64,000 nucleotides of DNA from Ardenticatenaceae bacterium (GTDB lineage: Bacteria > Chloroflexota > Anaerolineae > Promineifilales > Promineifilaceae), in assembly GCA_020634395.1 (NCBI GenBank), contig JACKBU010000006.1, positions 62,001-126,000 of the forward strand, read 5' to 3'. The notes under the pieces were generated by a model. It was not told the DNA's origin. It ran no database searches and saw only the letters and a program-made list of their open reading frames with translations. Every line of letters begins with the position of its first letter. Position 1 is the stretch's first letter. The position numbers and the translations under genes are program-made. This document shows positions 7,852 to 16,728 of the stretch, piece by piece.

Positions 7852-8832
7852 ATGAAAAAATGGTTACGTCGCTTAGCAATTGGCGCTCTGATTGGATTAC
7901 TCCTGTTTGCCGGGTTAACTTTTCTGAGGCGGCAACTGGCCCGGCAACAAATCAATCAGGAAAAACATGCTGTGTCCAGTGCCTTGCCCGTGGACATCGG
8001 CGAGACGAATACACTCGAAATTCTGCCCTTGTATGAAAACGCCGGTCTCCCCGGACTTCAAACCGGCCACGGCGTCTCCTATCTGGTCCGTACAGACAAC
8101 TCGACCATTCTCTTCGACGTAGGCTTCAATCTGGAAGCCGCCTCGCCCTCGCCGCTGATGCAGAATATGAACGCCCTGGGCATCTCGCTGGATGACGTCG
8201 ATACCATCGCAATCTCTCATCGTCACCCGGACCATCTGGGGGGACAAAACTGGTGGACTAAAGGAACGTTTTCTTTGGATGGCACAACCCAGGCCCCGTT
8301 GGGAAATATTCCAGTGTACGTGCCCGAAGAAATGACTTATCCGGGGATTGTCCCTGTTCTCTCGCAGGAACCCGCAGTGTTGGCGGACGGCATTGCCACG
8401 ACCGGGGTTATTCCCTATCTGCAGCCCTTCCCCGTGTGGTTGGCAACGCCCAAGGGCGATGAGCAAGCGCTGGCAGTCAACGTTGCCGGGCGGGGAATCA
8501 TCTTAATCACAGGCTGCGGCCACATGGGATTGGAATCGCTGTTGGCGCGAGCGGAAGCCGTTTTCGAGGATCCTGTGGTCGGCATCGTTGGCGGTCTGCA
8601 CTATGGAAGTGCGACCCTTGATTCGCTGCAACCGGAGATCGCGCTGCTGGAAGGCCTCAATCCGGTCGTGGTCGCACTTTCACCCCATGATAGTGATCCA
8701 GTGGTGCTGGACGGTTTTGCCCAGGCATTTCCTGAGGCGTACGTGTCCATTATGGTCGGACAGCCCATTGTTGTTTCAGCGGTGGCTGCATCTCCTTACT
8801 CTGGGGATGAACTGGCAGCCACGAAAGATTAA
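7852..8832 (+). CDS. Membrane-anchored MBL-fold metallohydrolase
   Basis: A 326-aa protein. Residues 1-25 form a basic start plus one hydrophobic segment (GALIGLLLFAGLTFL), so it is exported and probably membrane-tethered. The metallo-beta-lactamase motif HRHPDH at 123-128 supplies metal ligands, with GCGH (about 222) and GGLHYG (about 249) giving later ones. The overall pattern matches the COG1237 group annotated as dihydropterin-aminobenzene phosphate synthase, though those are usually cytoplasmic, so the substrate is open. The ATG at 7852 has AAAAGGA 9 nt upstream; starts at 7783 or 7843 would place charged residues before the anchor. The surrounding gap is noticeably lower in GC than the coding DNA. 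Confidence 0.8.
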   Translation: MKKWLRRLAIGALIGLLLFAGLTFLRRQLARQQINQEKHAVSSALPVDIGETNTLEILPLYENAGLPGLQTGHGVSYLVRTDNSTILFDVGFNLEAASPSPLMQNMNALGISLDDVDTIAISHRHPDHLGGQNWWTKGTFSLDGTTQAPLGNIPVYVPEEMTYPGIVPVLSQEPAVLADGIATTGVIPYLQPFPVWLATPKGDEQALAVNVAGRGIILITGCGHMGLESLLARAEAVFEDPVVGIVGGLHYGSATLDSLQPEIALLEGLNPVVVALSPHDSDPVVLDGFAQAFPEAYVSIMVGQPIVVSAVAASPYSGDELAATKD

Positions 8833-8882
8833 CTTTGAGAGCAGCGGCACGGCCGTTTCACTTCCAGCGGCAAACTGAGGGG

Positions 8883-8914
8883 CAACGGCCGTGCCGTCCA
8901 ACGGCCGTGCCGTC
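8883..8914. repeat. Two tandem 16-bp units containing ACGGCCGT
   Basis: CAACGGCCGTGCCGTC occurs twice without a gap (8883-8898 and 8899-8914) in the 87-bp space between two convergent genes. Each unit holds one iterated palindrome. There is no poly-T run. Confidence 0.8.
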
Positions 8915-8919
8915 CGGCA

Positions 8920-9870
8920 TCACGATATGCTCACAATCACCTTACCTTTGGCATGCCCTTCCTGCAGATACCGCAGCGCCTGCGGAACCTCGTCTAAGCC
9001 ATAACATCTGTCGATAACCGCCACCACCTGGCCGGTTTCCAGCAGCGACTTCAAAAACAACAAGTCCTGCCGGTTTGGTTTAGCCATCATATTCACCATC
9101 TTCTGGCCGTCACGAAACGAAATCCAGGGACCAAGAATGAGCAGCGTGGGTAAAAATGTGGTCGTCACAAAGTGACCTGCCGGTTTTAGGGCACGTCGAC
9201 ACGCGGCCACAGAATGATTGCCCACGGTGTCGAAAACCAGGTCGTACTGCTGGCCCGTCTGCGTAAAGTCTTCCTGGGTGTAATCCACCGTATGGCTGGC
9301 TCCGAGCGACCGGGCCATCTCTATCTTGTGGGTGCTGACAACGGCCGTTACCTCGCCCCCCAGCGCCCTGGCAATCTGCACCGCAAACGTACCCACCCCG
9401 CCGGACGCGCCGTTGATCAATACCTGTTGTCCCGCCTGGAGGTGACCTTGATCACGCAAACCTTGCAGAGCGGTAACGGCCGTCATCGGCACGGCCGCCG
9501 CTTCGGCAAAGGAGATGTTGGCCGGCTTTAAGGCCAGGGCCGATTCCGGCACGGCCACATACTCGGCGAAACCGCCACGGCCGTGTCCGGAAATATCACC
9601 AAACACCGCATCACCCACCTGAAACCCGGTAACGTTCCGGCCCACCGCTTCCACTCGTCCGGCAATGTCGGAACCAGGTATCTGGTTTTTCGGTTTTAAC
9701 AGCCCGGAGCTAAACCGCAGCATTCCGCTCAGGAGATGGTTGTCGGCGGGGTTGACGGCCGTGGCCGCAATTTTCACCAACACTTCATCTGCCTGCGGCG
9801 CCGGTTTTTCGATTTCTGCTAGCTGTAGAACATCTTGTGAGCCATATTTTGTGAATATCACTGCCTTCAT
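8920..9870 (-). CDS. NAD(P)-dependent alcohol dehydrogenase / quinone oxidoreductase-like MDR protein
   Basis: A 316-aa medium-chain dehydrogenase/reductase. The GroES-like half starts MKAVIFTKYGSQDVLQLAE and carries PGSDIAGRVEAVG; the Rossmann half has GASGGVGTFAVQIA near 150. Zinc-ligand cysteines of true alcohol dehydrogenases are missing, so it belongs with zeta-crystallin/quinone-reductase-like members that reduce activated double bonds or quinones with NADPH. The substrate cannot be read from sequence. AAGGAAGGA precedes the ATG. A second, distinct MDR reductase lies at 30851. Confidence 0.85.
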   Translation of the reverse strand: MKAVIFTKYGSQDVLQLAEIEKPAPQADEVLVKIAATAVNPADNHLLSGMLRFSSGLLKPKNQIPGSDIAGRVEAVGRNVTGFQVGDAVFGDISGHGRGGFAEYVAVPESALALKPANISFAEAAAVPMTAVTALQGLRDQGHLQAGQQVLINGASGGVGTFAVQIARALGGEVTAVVSTHKIEMARSLGASHTVDYTQEDFTQTGQQYDLVFDTVGNHSVAACRRALKPAGHFVTTTFLPTLLILGPWISFRDGQKMVNMMAKPNRQDLLFLKSLLETGQVVAVIDRCYGLDEVPQALRYLQEGHAKGKVIVSIS

Positions 9871-9994
9871 TCGTTCCTTCCTTTGGTATCACGGCCGTTT
9901 TAAGCGCCATATCTCTCATTCGATCTGTCCTTAGCTTACCGGCCAGCGGTATGACCGTACAGCTCCCAAAGTATGGGTCGGGGTATTGTTTTCT

Positions 9995-10024
9995 GTGAGG
10001 CAGCGCTCACAAATTTTGCCTCAC
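9995..10024. repeat. Inverted repeat in divergent promoter region
   Basis: GTGAGGCA (9995-10002) and TGCCTCAC (10017-10024) are perfect inverted arms around 14 nt, in the 351-bp gap between the divergent MDR gene and the AhpD-like gene. An extended -10-like TGTGCTAAAAT follows at 10040-10050. It could be an operator or a hairpin; the rest of the gap shows only two ACGGCCGT copies. Confidence 0.45.
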
Positions 10025-10221
10025 CGCAACGGCCGTTCCTGTGCTAAAATCAATAGGTCAGGCATTTCACCGCTGCGACAGGATGGATACGGCCGTATTC
10101 ACCTGCTCCCACCCATCTTCTGCAGGAACAGTTGGCTGCCCGTCGTGGTTCAAGCCAAGTATCCCAGGCTTATGTTTCGTTTCATGTGCGTCGAGGAAAC
10201 GATCCACAGGAGAATACATCC

Positions 10222-10800
10222 ATGACTCAGGCCCCCGCCACCGGTTTACCCATTGTGGAAGAAAGCGAAGCAGCAGGCACGGTAACGGCCGTATACGAAG
10301 AAATCAAACGGTACAACCAGCTGCCTTACGTCCCCAATATTGTCAAAATCTTTGGCGCTTCGCCCGACATGCTAACCGTGTTCTGGACCAAGTGGCGTAC
10401 CATGCTCACGCATCGCACCCTCCCCGACGCCCTCGTAGCCATGATCAGCTACACCATCGCCACCCACAACGAATGCGCCTACTGCAGCGCCCTCAACGAA
10501 CTCTCGTGCCGCACCCTGGGCATAGACGAAGAGATGCTAGACAACCTGGTAAAAGACCTGGGACACGTCAGCCCGCTGCGCATCCGGGCGATCATCAATT
10601 TTTCCCTGCGCGTGGTCGCCAATCCCAAGGGTCTGACAAGGGCCGATTACGATCAGCTGCGCGACCTGGGAGTCACCGATGAAGAAATCCTGGAAATAGT
10701 GCTAACGGCCGCTTTCTGTGTCTACCTCGACGTGCTGGCGGATACACTAAAGCCGGAAGTGGATACCAGCGTCGCAGAGGCGCTGCACCAGTTGAGATAG
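10222..10800 (+). CDS. Carboxymuconolactone decarboxylase family protein (AhpD-like)
   Basis: A 192-aa all-helical AhpD-fold protein. The peroxidase-type active site appears as HNECAYCSALNE, placing the CxxC pair at C85 and C88 beside a glutamate and in a helix of the expected kind; this favours an AhpD-like alkylhydroperoxidase/disulfide role over decarboxylation. The ATG at 10222 has AGGAGA 9 nt upstream. The stop codon is 3 bp before the next ATG, so expression is likely coupled to the giant hybrid kinase that follows. Together with the receiver-thioredoxin reductase fusion farther down, this suggests a redox theme, which is inference. Confidence 0.85.
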   Translation: MTQAPATGLPIVEESEAAGTVTAVYEEIKRYNQLPYVPNIVKIFGASPDMLTVFWTKWRTMLTHRTLPDALVAMISYTIATHNECAYCSALNELSCRTLGIDEEMLDNLVKDLGHVSPLRIRAIINFSLRVVANPKGLTRADYDQLRDLGVTDEEILEIVLTAAFCVYLDVLADTLKPEVDTSVAEALHQLR

Positions 10801-10803
10801 AGC

Positions 10804-13800
10804 ATGGAAAACACCGATTACGATCAAATTCAGGCTGCCCGTTACGGGATGCTTTCCGAAATTGTGCTGCTGATGGCCAAAACGGCCGATTTGCAGCGCC
10901 TGCTCAAACAGTTCATCAACAAGGTCAAATGGGTGCTCGACTTTGAACGCTGCACGCTGGCCCTGATGAACGCCGACGGCAGCAGCTACAGCCTGCAAAC
11001 GCTGCTGGAAACGCGGCGCGGCGTTCCCCAGTTAAACCTGGACGAAATTCCCGTCACTTATTGTGTGGCCGGAGATGTGATGCAAACGCGGCAAATGCGC
11101 CTGATAACCGACATGGAACAGGCGCAAAAACTGTTTACCAACCCGGTCGATCCTACTCTGTGGGATGGTACGATTGCCGCTGTCCTGTCCCTGCCGCTGG
11201 AGGCTTACGGCCGTATCCTGGGAGCGCTCACCTTCGCCACCGGCAAAACCGACGGCTACAACCGCGAAGACATCAAAGTCGCCGTCACCATTGCCACGCA
11301 CCTGGCCCTGGCCATTGATCGCTGGCAGCAAACCGAGCAGCTGCGCCAGGCCAACGACGAACTGGCACGTCTGGCTTCCTTCCCGGAACTGAACCCCGGC
11401 CCGATTATTGAAGTGGACGTGAACGGCCGTGTTTACTACGTCAATCCTGCCGGCGAAGATCTGTTTCCTGAATGCCAGCAGGACGGGTCGCAGCATCCCC
11501 TGCTGGCTGACCTGCCAGACGTCGCCACCCACTTGCAGGCCGACGGCAAAAATTCCTACATCCGCGAAATCAAAATCGACGACACCTGGTACCAGCAAGC
11601 CTTTCACCTTGTGCCCAACAGCGAGCGCATTCGCTTTTATGTGGTCAACATCAGCGAGCGTAAGCGGACGGAAGAAGTGCTGCGCCGGCAAAACGCCTAT
11701 CTTGCAGCCCTACACGAAACCACGCCCGGTGTGATCAGCCATCTGGATCTGGATGATCTGCTGCGTACAATCATCCTGCGCGCCGGCGAGTTAACCGGCA
11801 CGGCGCATGGCTTCATTTACCTGCTTACGCCCGGCGGGCGGGCGATGGAACGCAAGGTCGGTGTCGGGATCTTCGCCGAGGATCGGGTGCCCATTCTGGA
11901 GCCAGGCCAGGGGCTGACGGGGAAAGTGTGGCGAGACGGCCGTTCCTTCATCGTCAACGATTATCCCAATTGGCCCGGCCGCCCGCATAACCTGTCACCC
12001 CAACTCGTACAATCCCAAATCGGCGTGCCCCTCCATTCCGACCAGCGCGTCATCGGCGTGTTGGGCCTGGCCCACCCCTTTGGCTCCGACAAAACTTTCG
12101 ACGAAGCCCAGATTAGCCAGTTAGAACATTTTGGCCAGTTAGCCGCCGTCGCCCTCAAAAACGCGCAGCTTTACCGCGAAACCCAACGCCAGGCCGAAGA
12201 AATGACAACGCTGGCCGAAATCGGCAACGATATTTTGGCCACCCTCGACCTGCCCACCCTGCTGGAACGCATCACCGCCCATACCCGCGACCTGCTGGGA
12301 GCAGAGAACTGTGCCGTCTACCTGCTGGACGCCGAAAACCAATACCTGGAGCTCATCGCCAGCGCCGGGTACATCCCCGAAGGCGTCAAAACGTTCCGTC
12401 CCCGAATGGGCCAGGGCATCATCGGCGGCGTGGCCCAAACAGGGCAGGCAGAACTCATCGCCGACACATCGCAGCATCCGCGCATTCAGGATATTTCTGG
12501 CGTGGGCGCTACCGAAACTCCGCAAAAACTGATCGCCGCCCCCTTGTTTTCGCAGCAGGAAGTCATCGGTGTCATGTCGATCTGGCGACCGGATACCGGG
12601 GCAGTTTTCGAGCAGGCCGACCTGAACATTATGCTCCGGCTGGCCAGGCAGGCTTCCATCGCCATTGCCAACGGCCGTCTCTATCGGGAAACGTCCAGCG
12701 CCCGCGCTGAGGCCGAACGAGAATCGGAACGCTTGCGCCTGCTCAACGAACTCGGCCAGCGCATGAGCATGGCCGGCAGCACCGCGCAGATCTTCAGGGT
12801 GGCTACAGACTTCACGCCGCTCATCGTCCAGGCAGACCGGGTGAGCATTGCCCTGCTGGCAGACGAAGAAGACAGCCTCCGTGTATTTGCCATGCGCGGC
12901 GAAGCTGGCAGCCTGCCCATCGGTAAGGAACTGCCCCTCGTCGGCACGCTCATTGGCCAGGCTGTGCGCGAAAAGCGGGTGATCAACTGTTTTGACCTGA
13001 CCGAATATGATGAACTAGACGCCCAACAACTGGTGCGCCAGGGCCTGCGCACGGCCGTTATCGCTCCCATGATCGTAGGCGACCGGGCTATCGGCACGCT
13101 CAACATCGGGCACGCGCAGATCGGCATTTGCGGCCCGCGCGACGAGAGCCTGCTGCTGCAAATCGCTTCATTCCTGGCCACCACCTTAGAAAACACCCGC
13201 CTCTTCACCGAGGCCGAAGAAGCGCGCGCCGCGGCCGTGGCTGCCAACGAAGCCAAGAGCGCCTTCCTGGCCACCATGAGCCACGAAATTCGCACCCCCA
13301 TGAACGCCATCATCGGCATGACCAGCCTCCTGCTGGACACGCCGCAAAATGCCGAACAGCGCGAGTTTACCGAAACCATTCGCAACAGCAGCGAATCGCT
13401 GCTGACAATCATCAATGACATTCTCGACTTCTCAAAAATCGAAGCCGACAGACTGGAACTGGAATTCCAGCCCTTTGATGTGCGGGAATGTGTTGAAGGC
13501 GCGCTGGATTTACTGGCAGCCAAGTCGGCCGAAAAAGGATTGGAACTCGCTTACATCATCCAGGCCGAAACGCCAGAAGCCATTGTGGGCGACGTGACCC
13601 GCCTGCGCCAGATCCTGGTCAATTTGCTCAGCAACGCCATCAAGTTTACGGAAACCGGTGAGGTCGTTCTGTCTGTGGACAGCCACCAGACCAGCCCTGA
13701 ACCCGGCCAGAACGGAGACTACCAGCTGCACTTTGCCGTGCGTGATACGGGCATCGGTATTCCGCCGGATCGCATGGACCGCCTCTTTCGCTCGTTTAGC

Positions 13801-15225
13801 CAGGTAGACGCTTCCACTACCCGCCGCTACGGTGGTACGGGTTTGGGCCTGGCGATTAGCAAACGTCTCAGCGAGATGATGGGAGGGACCATGTGGGTGG
13901 AAAGCGCCGGCATTCCAGGGCTGGGGGCCACGTTTCATTTCACCCTGCAAGCCCAGGCTGCGCCGGTTTCTAAACGGCCGTTTCTGCAAGACGTGCAGCC
14001 GGAAATTGCCGGTAAACGGCTGCTGGTAGTGGACGACAACGAAACCAACAGGCGTATCCTTAGCAAGCAGGCAGAATCCTGGCACATGATTCCGCTTACT
14101 ACTGGCTCGCCGCGGCAGGCGCTGGCCTGGCTGGCCGCCGGCGAACCCTTCGACGTCGTCCTGACAGACATGCAAATGCCGGAAATGGACGGCTTGGCGC
14201 TGGCGCAGGCAATTCGCGCCCTGGAACCCCCACAGGCCACCCTGCCACTGCTCCTGCTGACCTCTTTGGGGCGCAGGGACGTGATCTTGACGGCCGTCAA
14301 CGATCCGGCCACCTTCGCCGCCGTTCTCACCAAACCCATCAAACCGTCGCACCTGTTTAACGCCCTCGTCGCCATCTTTACAGGCCATGAGGCGCACAGC
14401 CAGCCGCAGGAAACTGCGGCGCCTGCGCCGCTGGACCCCGAGATGGGCCAGCGCCATCCCCTGCACATCCTCCTGGCCGAAGACCATCCCACCAACCAGA
14501 AGCTGGCCCTGCGAATTTTGCAGCGCCTGGGCTACCGCGCCGACGTGGCCGCCAATGGATTGGAAGCCCTGACGGCCGTCGAACGCCAGCACTACGATGT
14601 CATCCTGATGGACATGCAAATGCCGGAAATGGACGGCCTGGAAGCCACGCGCCAGATTCGCCGCCGCGAGGCCGAAACGGGCGCGGACCATTTGCCCATC
14701 ATTGCCATGACCGCCAACGCTATGCAAGGCGACCGCGAATTGTGCCTGGCCGCCGGGATGGACGATTACGTCAGCAAACCGATTCGGGTGGAAATGCTGG
14801 TCGAGGCGCTGCGCAAGGTGAATCCGCACACCGAACCCCACCCCCCCGAAAGTCAGACGCCCTCCTCGGACAGCTACTCCTCACTCCTGGATATGCAGGC
14901 TATCGAAAACCTGCTGGCCATGACGGGTGACGACCCGGCTTTTCTGGCCGAAATGATCGACAGCTTTTTGGAAACGACGCCTGCTTTGTTGGCACAACTG
15001 CACGACAGTCTGGCCAGCAGCGATGCCAGCGGCTTTCGGCTGGCGGCCCATACGCTGAAATCGGGCAGCGCCGATTTTGGCGCTATGTCTCTCTCGCGGC
15101 AGTTTGCACAGCTGGAGGAAATGGGGAAGAGCGGCGAATTGAACGGCGCGGCCGCGCTGGTTGCGGCGGCCGAAGCGCTTTATGCCGAGGTGAAGTTAGC
15201 CCTGGAAGCGATCCGGCCCGGTTAA
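10804..15225 (+). CDS. Hybrid sensor histidine kinase with GAF/PAS sensors, two receivers and HPt
   Basis: A 1473-aa cytoplasmic phosphorelay protein. In order: GAF (about 15-175), PAS (190-285), three further GAF domains (about 300-455, 475-625, 650-805), HisKA with MSHEIRTPMNAIIG and phospho-acceptor H827, HATPase (N-box near 935, G1 DTGIGIPPDRM near 980), a first receiver (phospho-acceptor D1122), a second receiver (D1270) and a C-terminal HPt domain with AHTLKSGSADFGA (H1416). It therefore holds a complete His-Asp-His relay in one chain. No transmembrane segment is evident, so the signal is probably an intracellular small molecule or redox state bound by GAF/PAS. The start lies 3 bp after the AhpD-like stop with only a weak GAG upstream, consistent with translational coupling. 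Confidence 0.93.
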   Translation: MENTDYDQIQAARYGMLSEIVLLMAKTADLQRLLKQFINKVKWVLDFERCTLALMNADGSSYSLQTLLETRRGVPQLNLDEIPVTYCVAGDVMQTRQMRLITDMEQAQKLFTNPVDPTLWDGTIAAVLSLPLEAYGRILGALTFATGKTDGYNREDIKVAVTIATHLALAIDRWQQTEQLRQANDELARLASFPELNPGPIIEVDVNGRVYYVNPAGEDLFPECQQDGSQHPLLADLPDVATHLQADGKNSYIREIKIDDTWYQQAFHLVPNSERIRFYVVNISERKRTEEVLRRQNAYLAALHETTPGVISHLDLDDLLRTIILRAGELTGTAHGFIYLLTPGGRAMERKVGVGIFAEDRVPILEPGQGLTGKVWRDGRSFIVNDYPNWPGRPHNLSPQLVQSQIGVPLHSDQRVIGVLGLAHPFGSDKTFDEAQISQLEHFGQLAAVALKNAQLYRETQRQAEEMTTLAEIGNDILATLDLPTLLERITAHTRDLLGAENCAVYLLDAENQYLELIASAGYIPEGVKTFRPRMGQGIIGGVAQTGQAELIADTSQHPRIQDISGVGATETPQKLIAAPLFSQQEVIGVMSIWRPDTGAVFEQADLNIMLRLARQASIAIANGRLYRETSSARAEAERESERLRLLNELGQRMSMAGSTAQIFRVATDFTPLIVQADRVSIALLADEEDSLRVFAMRGEAGSLPIGKELPLVGTLIGQAVREKRVINCFDLTEYDELDAQQLVRQGLRTAVIAPMIVGDRAIGTLNIGHAQIGICGPRDESLLLQIASFLATTLENTRLFTEAEEARAAAVAANEAKSAFLATMSHEIRTPMNAIIGMTSLLLDTPQNAEQREFTETIRNSSESLLTIINDILDFSKIEADRLELEFQPFDVRECVEGALDLLAAKSAEKGLELAYIIQAETPEAIVGDVTRLRQILVNLLSNAIKFTETGEVVLSVDSHQTSPEPGQNGDYQLHFAVRDTGIGIPPDRMDRLFRSFSQVDASTTRRYGGTGLGLAISKRLSEMMGGTMWVESAGIPGLGATFHFTLQAQAAPVSKRPFLQDVQPEIAGKRLLVVDDNETNRRILSKQAESWHMIPLTTGSPRQALAWLAAGEPFDVVLTDMQMPEMDGLALAQAIRALEPPQATLPLLLLTSLGRRDVILTAVNDPATFAAVLTKPIKPSHLFNALVAIFTGHEAHSQPQETAAPAPLDPEMGQRHPLHILLAEDHPTNQKLALRILQRLGYRADVAANGLEALTAVERQHYDVILMDMQMPEMDGLEATRQIRRREAETGADHLPIIAMTANAMQGDRELCLAAGMDDYVSKPIRVEMLVEALRKVNPHTEPHPPESQTPSSDSYSSLLDMQAIENLLAMTGDDPAFLAEMIDSFLETTPALLAQLHDSLASSDASGFRLAAHTLKSGSADFGAMSLSRQFAQLEEMGKSGELNGAAALVAAAEALYAEVKLALEAIRPG

Positions 15226-15252
15226 ACACGCCCGGACGACAAGGACGATAGA

Positions 15253-16680
15253 ATGGCAGCACAAACAACAAACGAAAACGGCCGTATCCTCGTCGTAGAT
15301 GATTATCCGATGAACCGCCTCAAGCTGGCGCGCGTCCTGGAGCAGCAGGGTCACACCGTCAGCCTGGCCGAAGACGGCCGTCAGGCCCTGACCCTGCTGC
15401 GGGCCGAGCCGTTCGACGTGGTGCTGCTGGACATTGTCATGCCGGAGATGGACGGGCATCAGGTGCTGGAGATCATGAAGAGCGACAATCACCTGCGCGA
15501 GATTCCGGTCATCGTCATTTCGGCGGTGGATGAAGTGGAGAGTGCCGTGCGCTGCATCGAAATGGGTGCCGAAGACTACATCGCCAAACCGTTCAATCCC
15601 GTTTTTCTAAAAGCCCGCCTGAGCGCCAGCCTGCGCCGGAAAAAGCTGCGCGACCTGGAAAAGGCGTACTTGCAGCAAGAAATTACGTTACGGCAGAGCG
15701 AAAAACTGGCTACGTTGGGCCGCCTGAGCGCCGGCATGGCCCACGAACTGAACAACCCGGCGGCGGCCGTCAGCCGCGGGGTAGCGCAGCTGCAGCAAAC
15801 CTTTGCCCAACACGTAGCCGCTCATCTGGCGCTGGATCGTGCTGCCTTATCGGCCGAACAGGCAGCATGCCTGCAGGCCCTGGATGAACTCGCCCAAAAC
15901 CAGGCAAATCGCTCCGATGCTCTGGATTCTCTGGTCCGCAGCGACCACGAAAGTGACCTGGAAGAGTGGTTCGACGCGCAAGGCATCGCCGATGGCTGGC
16001 AGTTTACGGCCGATTTGGTCAGCCTGGGGTACGGGCCGGAAGAGACGGAAACGCTGCTGGCCGCGTTTGGGGCGGAACAGGCAACGGCCGTTCTCGAATG
16101 GTTCACGACCGCCTTTACCATTCACAGCATCCTCCGGGAAATGGGCGAAGGGGCCGGGCGCATGACTGAAATTGTAAAAGCCCTGAAAACCTATACCTAT
16201 CTGGATCAGGCGCCGGTGCAAAACGTCAACGTCCATGAAGGCCTGGACAACACGCTCGTCATGCTGCGCAGCAAGCTCAAACACGGCATCACTGTCCATC
16301 GCCAATACGCCGCCGACCTGCCGCGCATCGAAGCGTACGGCAGCGAACTCAACCAGGTGTGGACCAACATTATCGACAACGCGATCGCCGCCATGCAGGG
16401 CGAAGGCGACATTACCATCCATACCTACCAGGACGGCGGCTGGGTGGTCGTGGAGATTAGCGATTCTGGCCCCGGCATCCCCGAAGCCATTCAATCCCAA
16501 ATCTTCGATCCTTTCTTTACGACCAAGCCGCCCGGCGAGGGAACCGGCCTGGGACTAAACATCAGTCACACCATCATCACACAAAAGCACAAAGGCCAGC
16601 TTACGGTGGCCACACGGCCGGGATACACCTGCTTTCAGGCCCGGCTGCCGCTGCAGTTGGCAAACAAAGAGACGGTGTAA
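15253..16680 (+). CDS. Receiver-histidine kinase protein
   Basis: A 475-aa protein with an N-terminal receiver (ILVVDD near 12-17, phospho-acceptor D60 in DVVLLDIVMPEMDG, conserved K in AKPF near 112), a coiled linker, a dimerisation/phospho-acceptor segment GMAHELNNPAAAV with H164, a long charged insertion (about 175-290), and a C-terminal ATPase domain with DSGPGIPEAI and GTGLGLNIS. The order receiver-then-kinase is that of an effector kinase controlled by an incoming phosphate; the hybrid kinase just upstream is the obvious donor. ACGGCCGT overlaps the stop codon. A 27-bp gap from the upstream gene indicates one operon. Confidence 0.9.
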   Translation: MAAQTTNENGRILVVDDYPMNRLKLARVLEQQGHTVSLAEDGRQALTLLRAEPFDVVLLDIVMPEMDGHQVLEIMKSDNHLREIPVIVISAVDEVESAVRCIEMGAEDYIAKPFNPVFLKARLSASLRRKKLRDLEKAYLQQEITLRQSEKLATLGRLSAGMAHELNNPAAAVSRGVAQLQQTFAQHVAAHLALDRAALSAEQAACLQALDELAQNQANRSDALDSLVRSDHESDLEEWFDAQGIADGWQFTADLVSLGYGPEETETLLAAFGAEQATAVLEWFTTAFTIHSILREMGEGAGRMTEIVKALKTYTYLDQAPVQNVNVHEGLDNTLVMLRSKLKHGITVHRQYAADLPRIEAYGSELNQVWTNIIDNAIAAMQGEGDITIHTYQDGGWVVVEISDSGPGIPEAIQSQIFDPFFTTKPPGEGTGLGLNISHTIITQKHKGQLTVATRPGYTCFQARLPLQLANKETV

Positions 16681-16728
16681 CGGCCGTTCCCGACTCATCT
16701 ACTCAGTTAGTCAAGCAGGAGTACAACC

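Noticed and set aside
12681..14841. Long antisense frames within the hybrid kinase gene
   Set aside because: Antisense of conserved kinase and receiver codons; biased composition and no domain.
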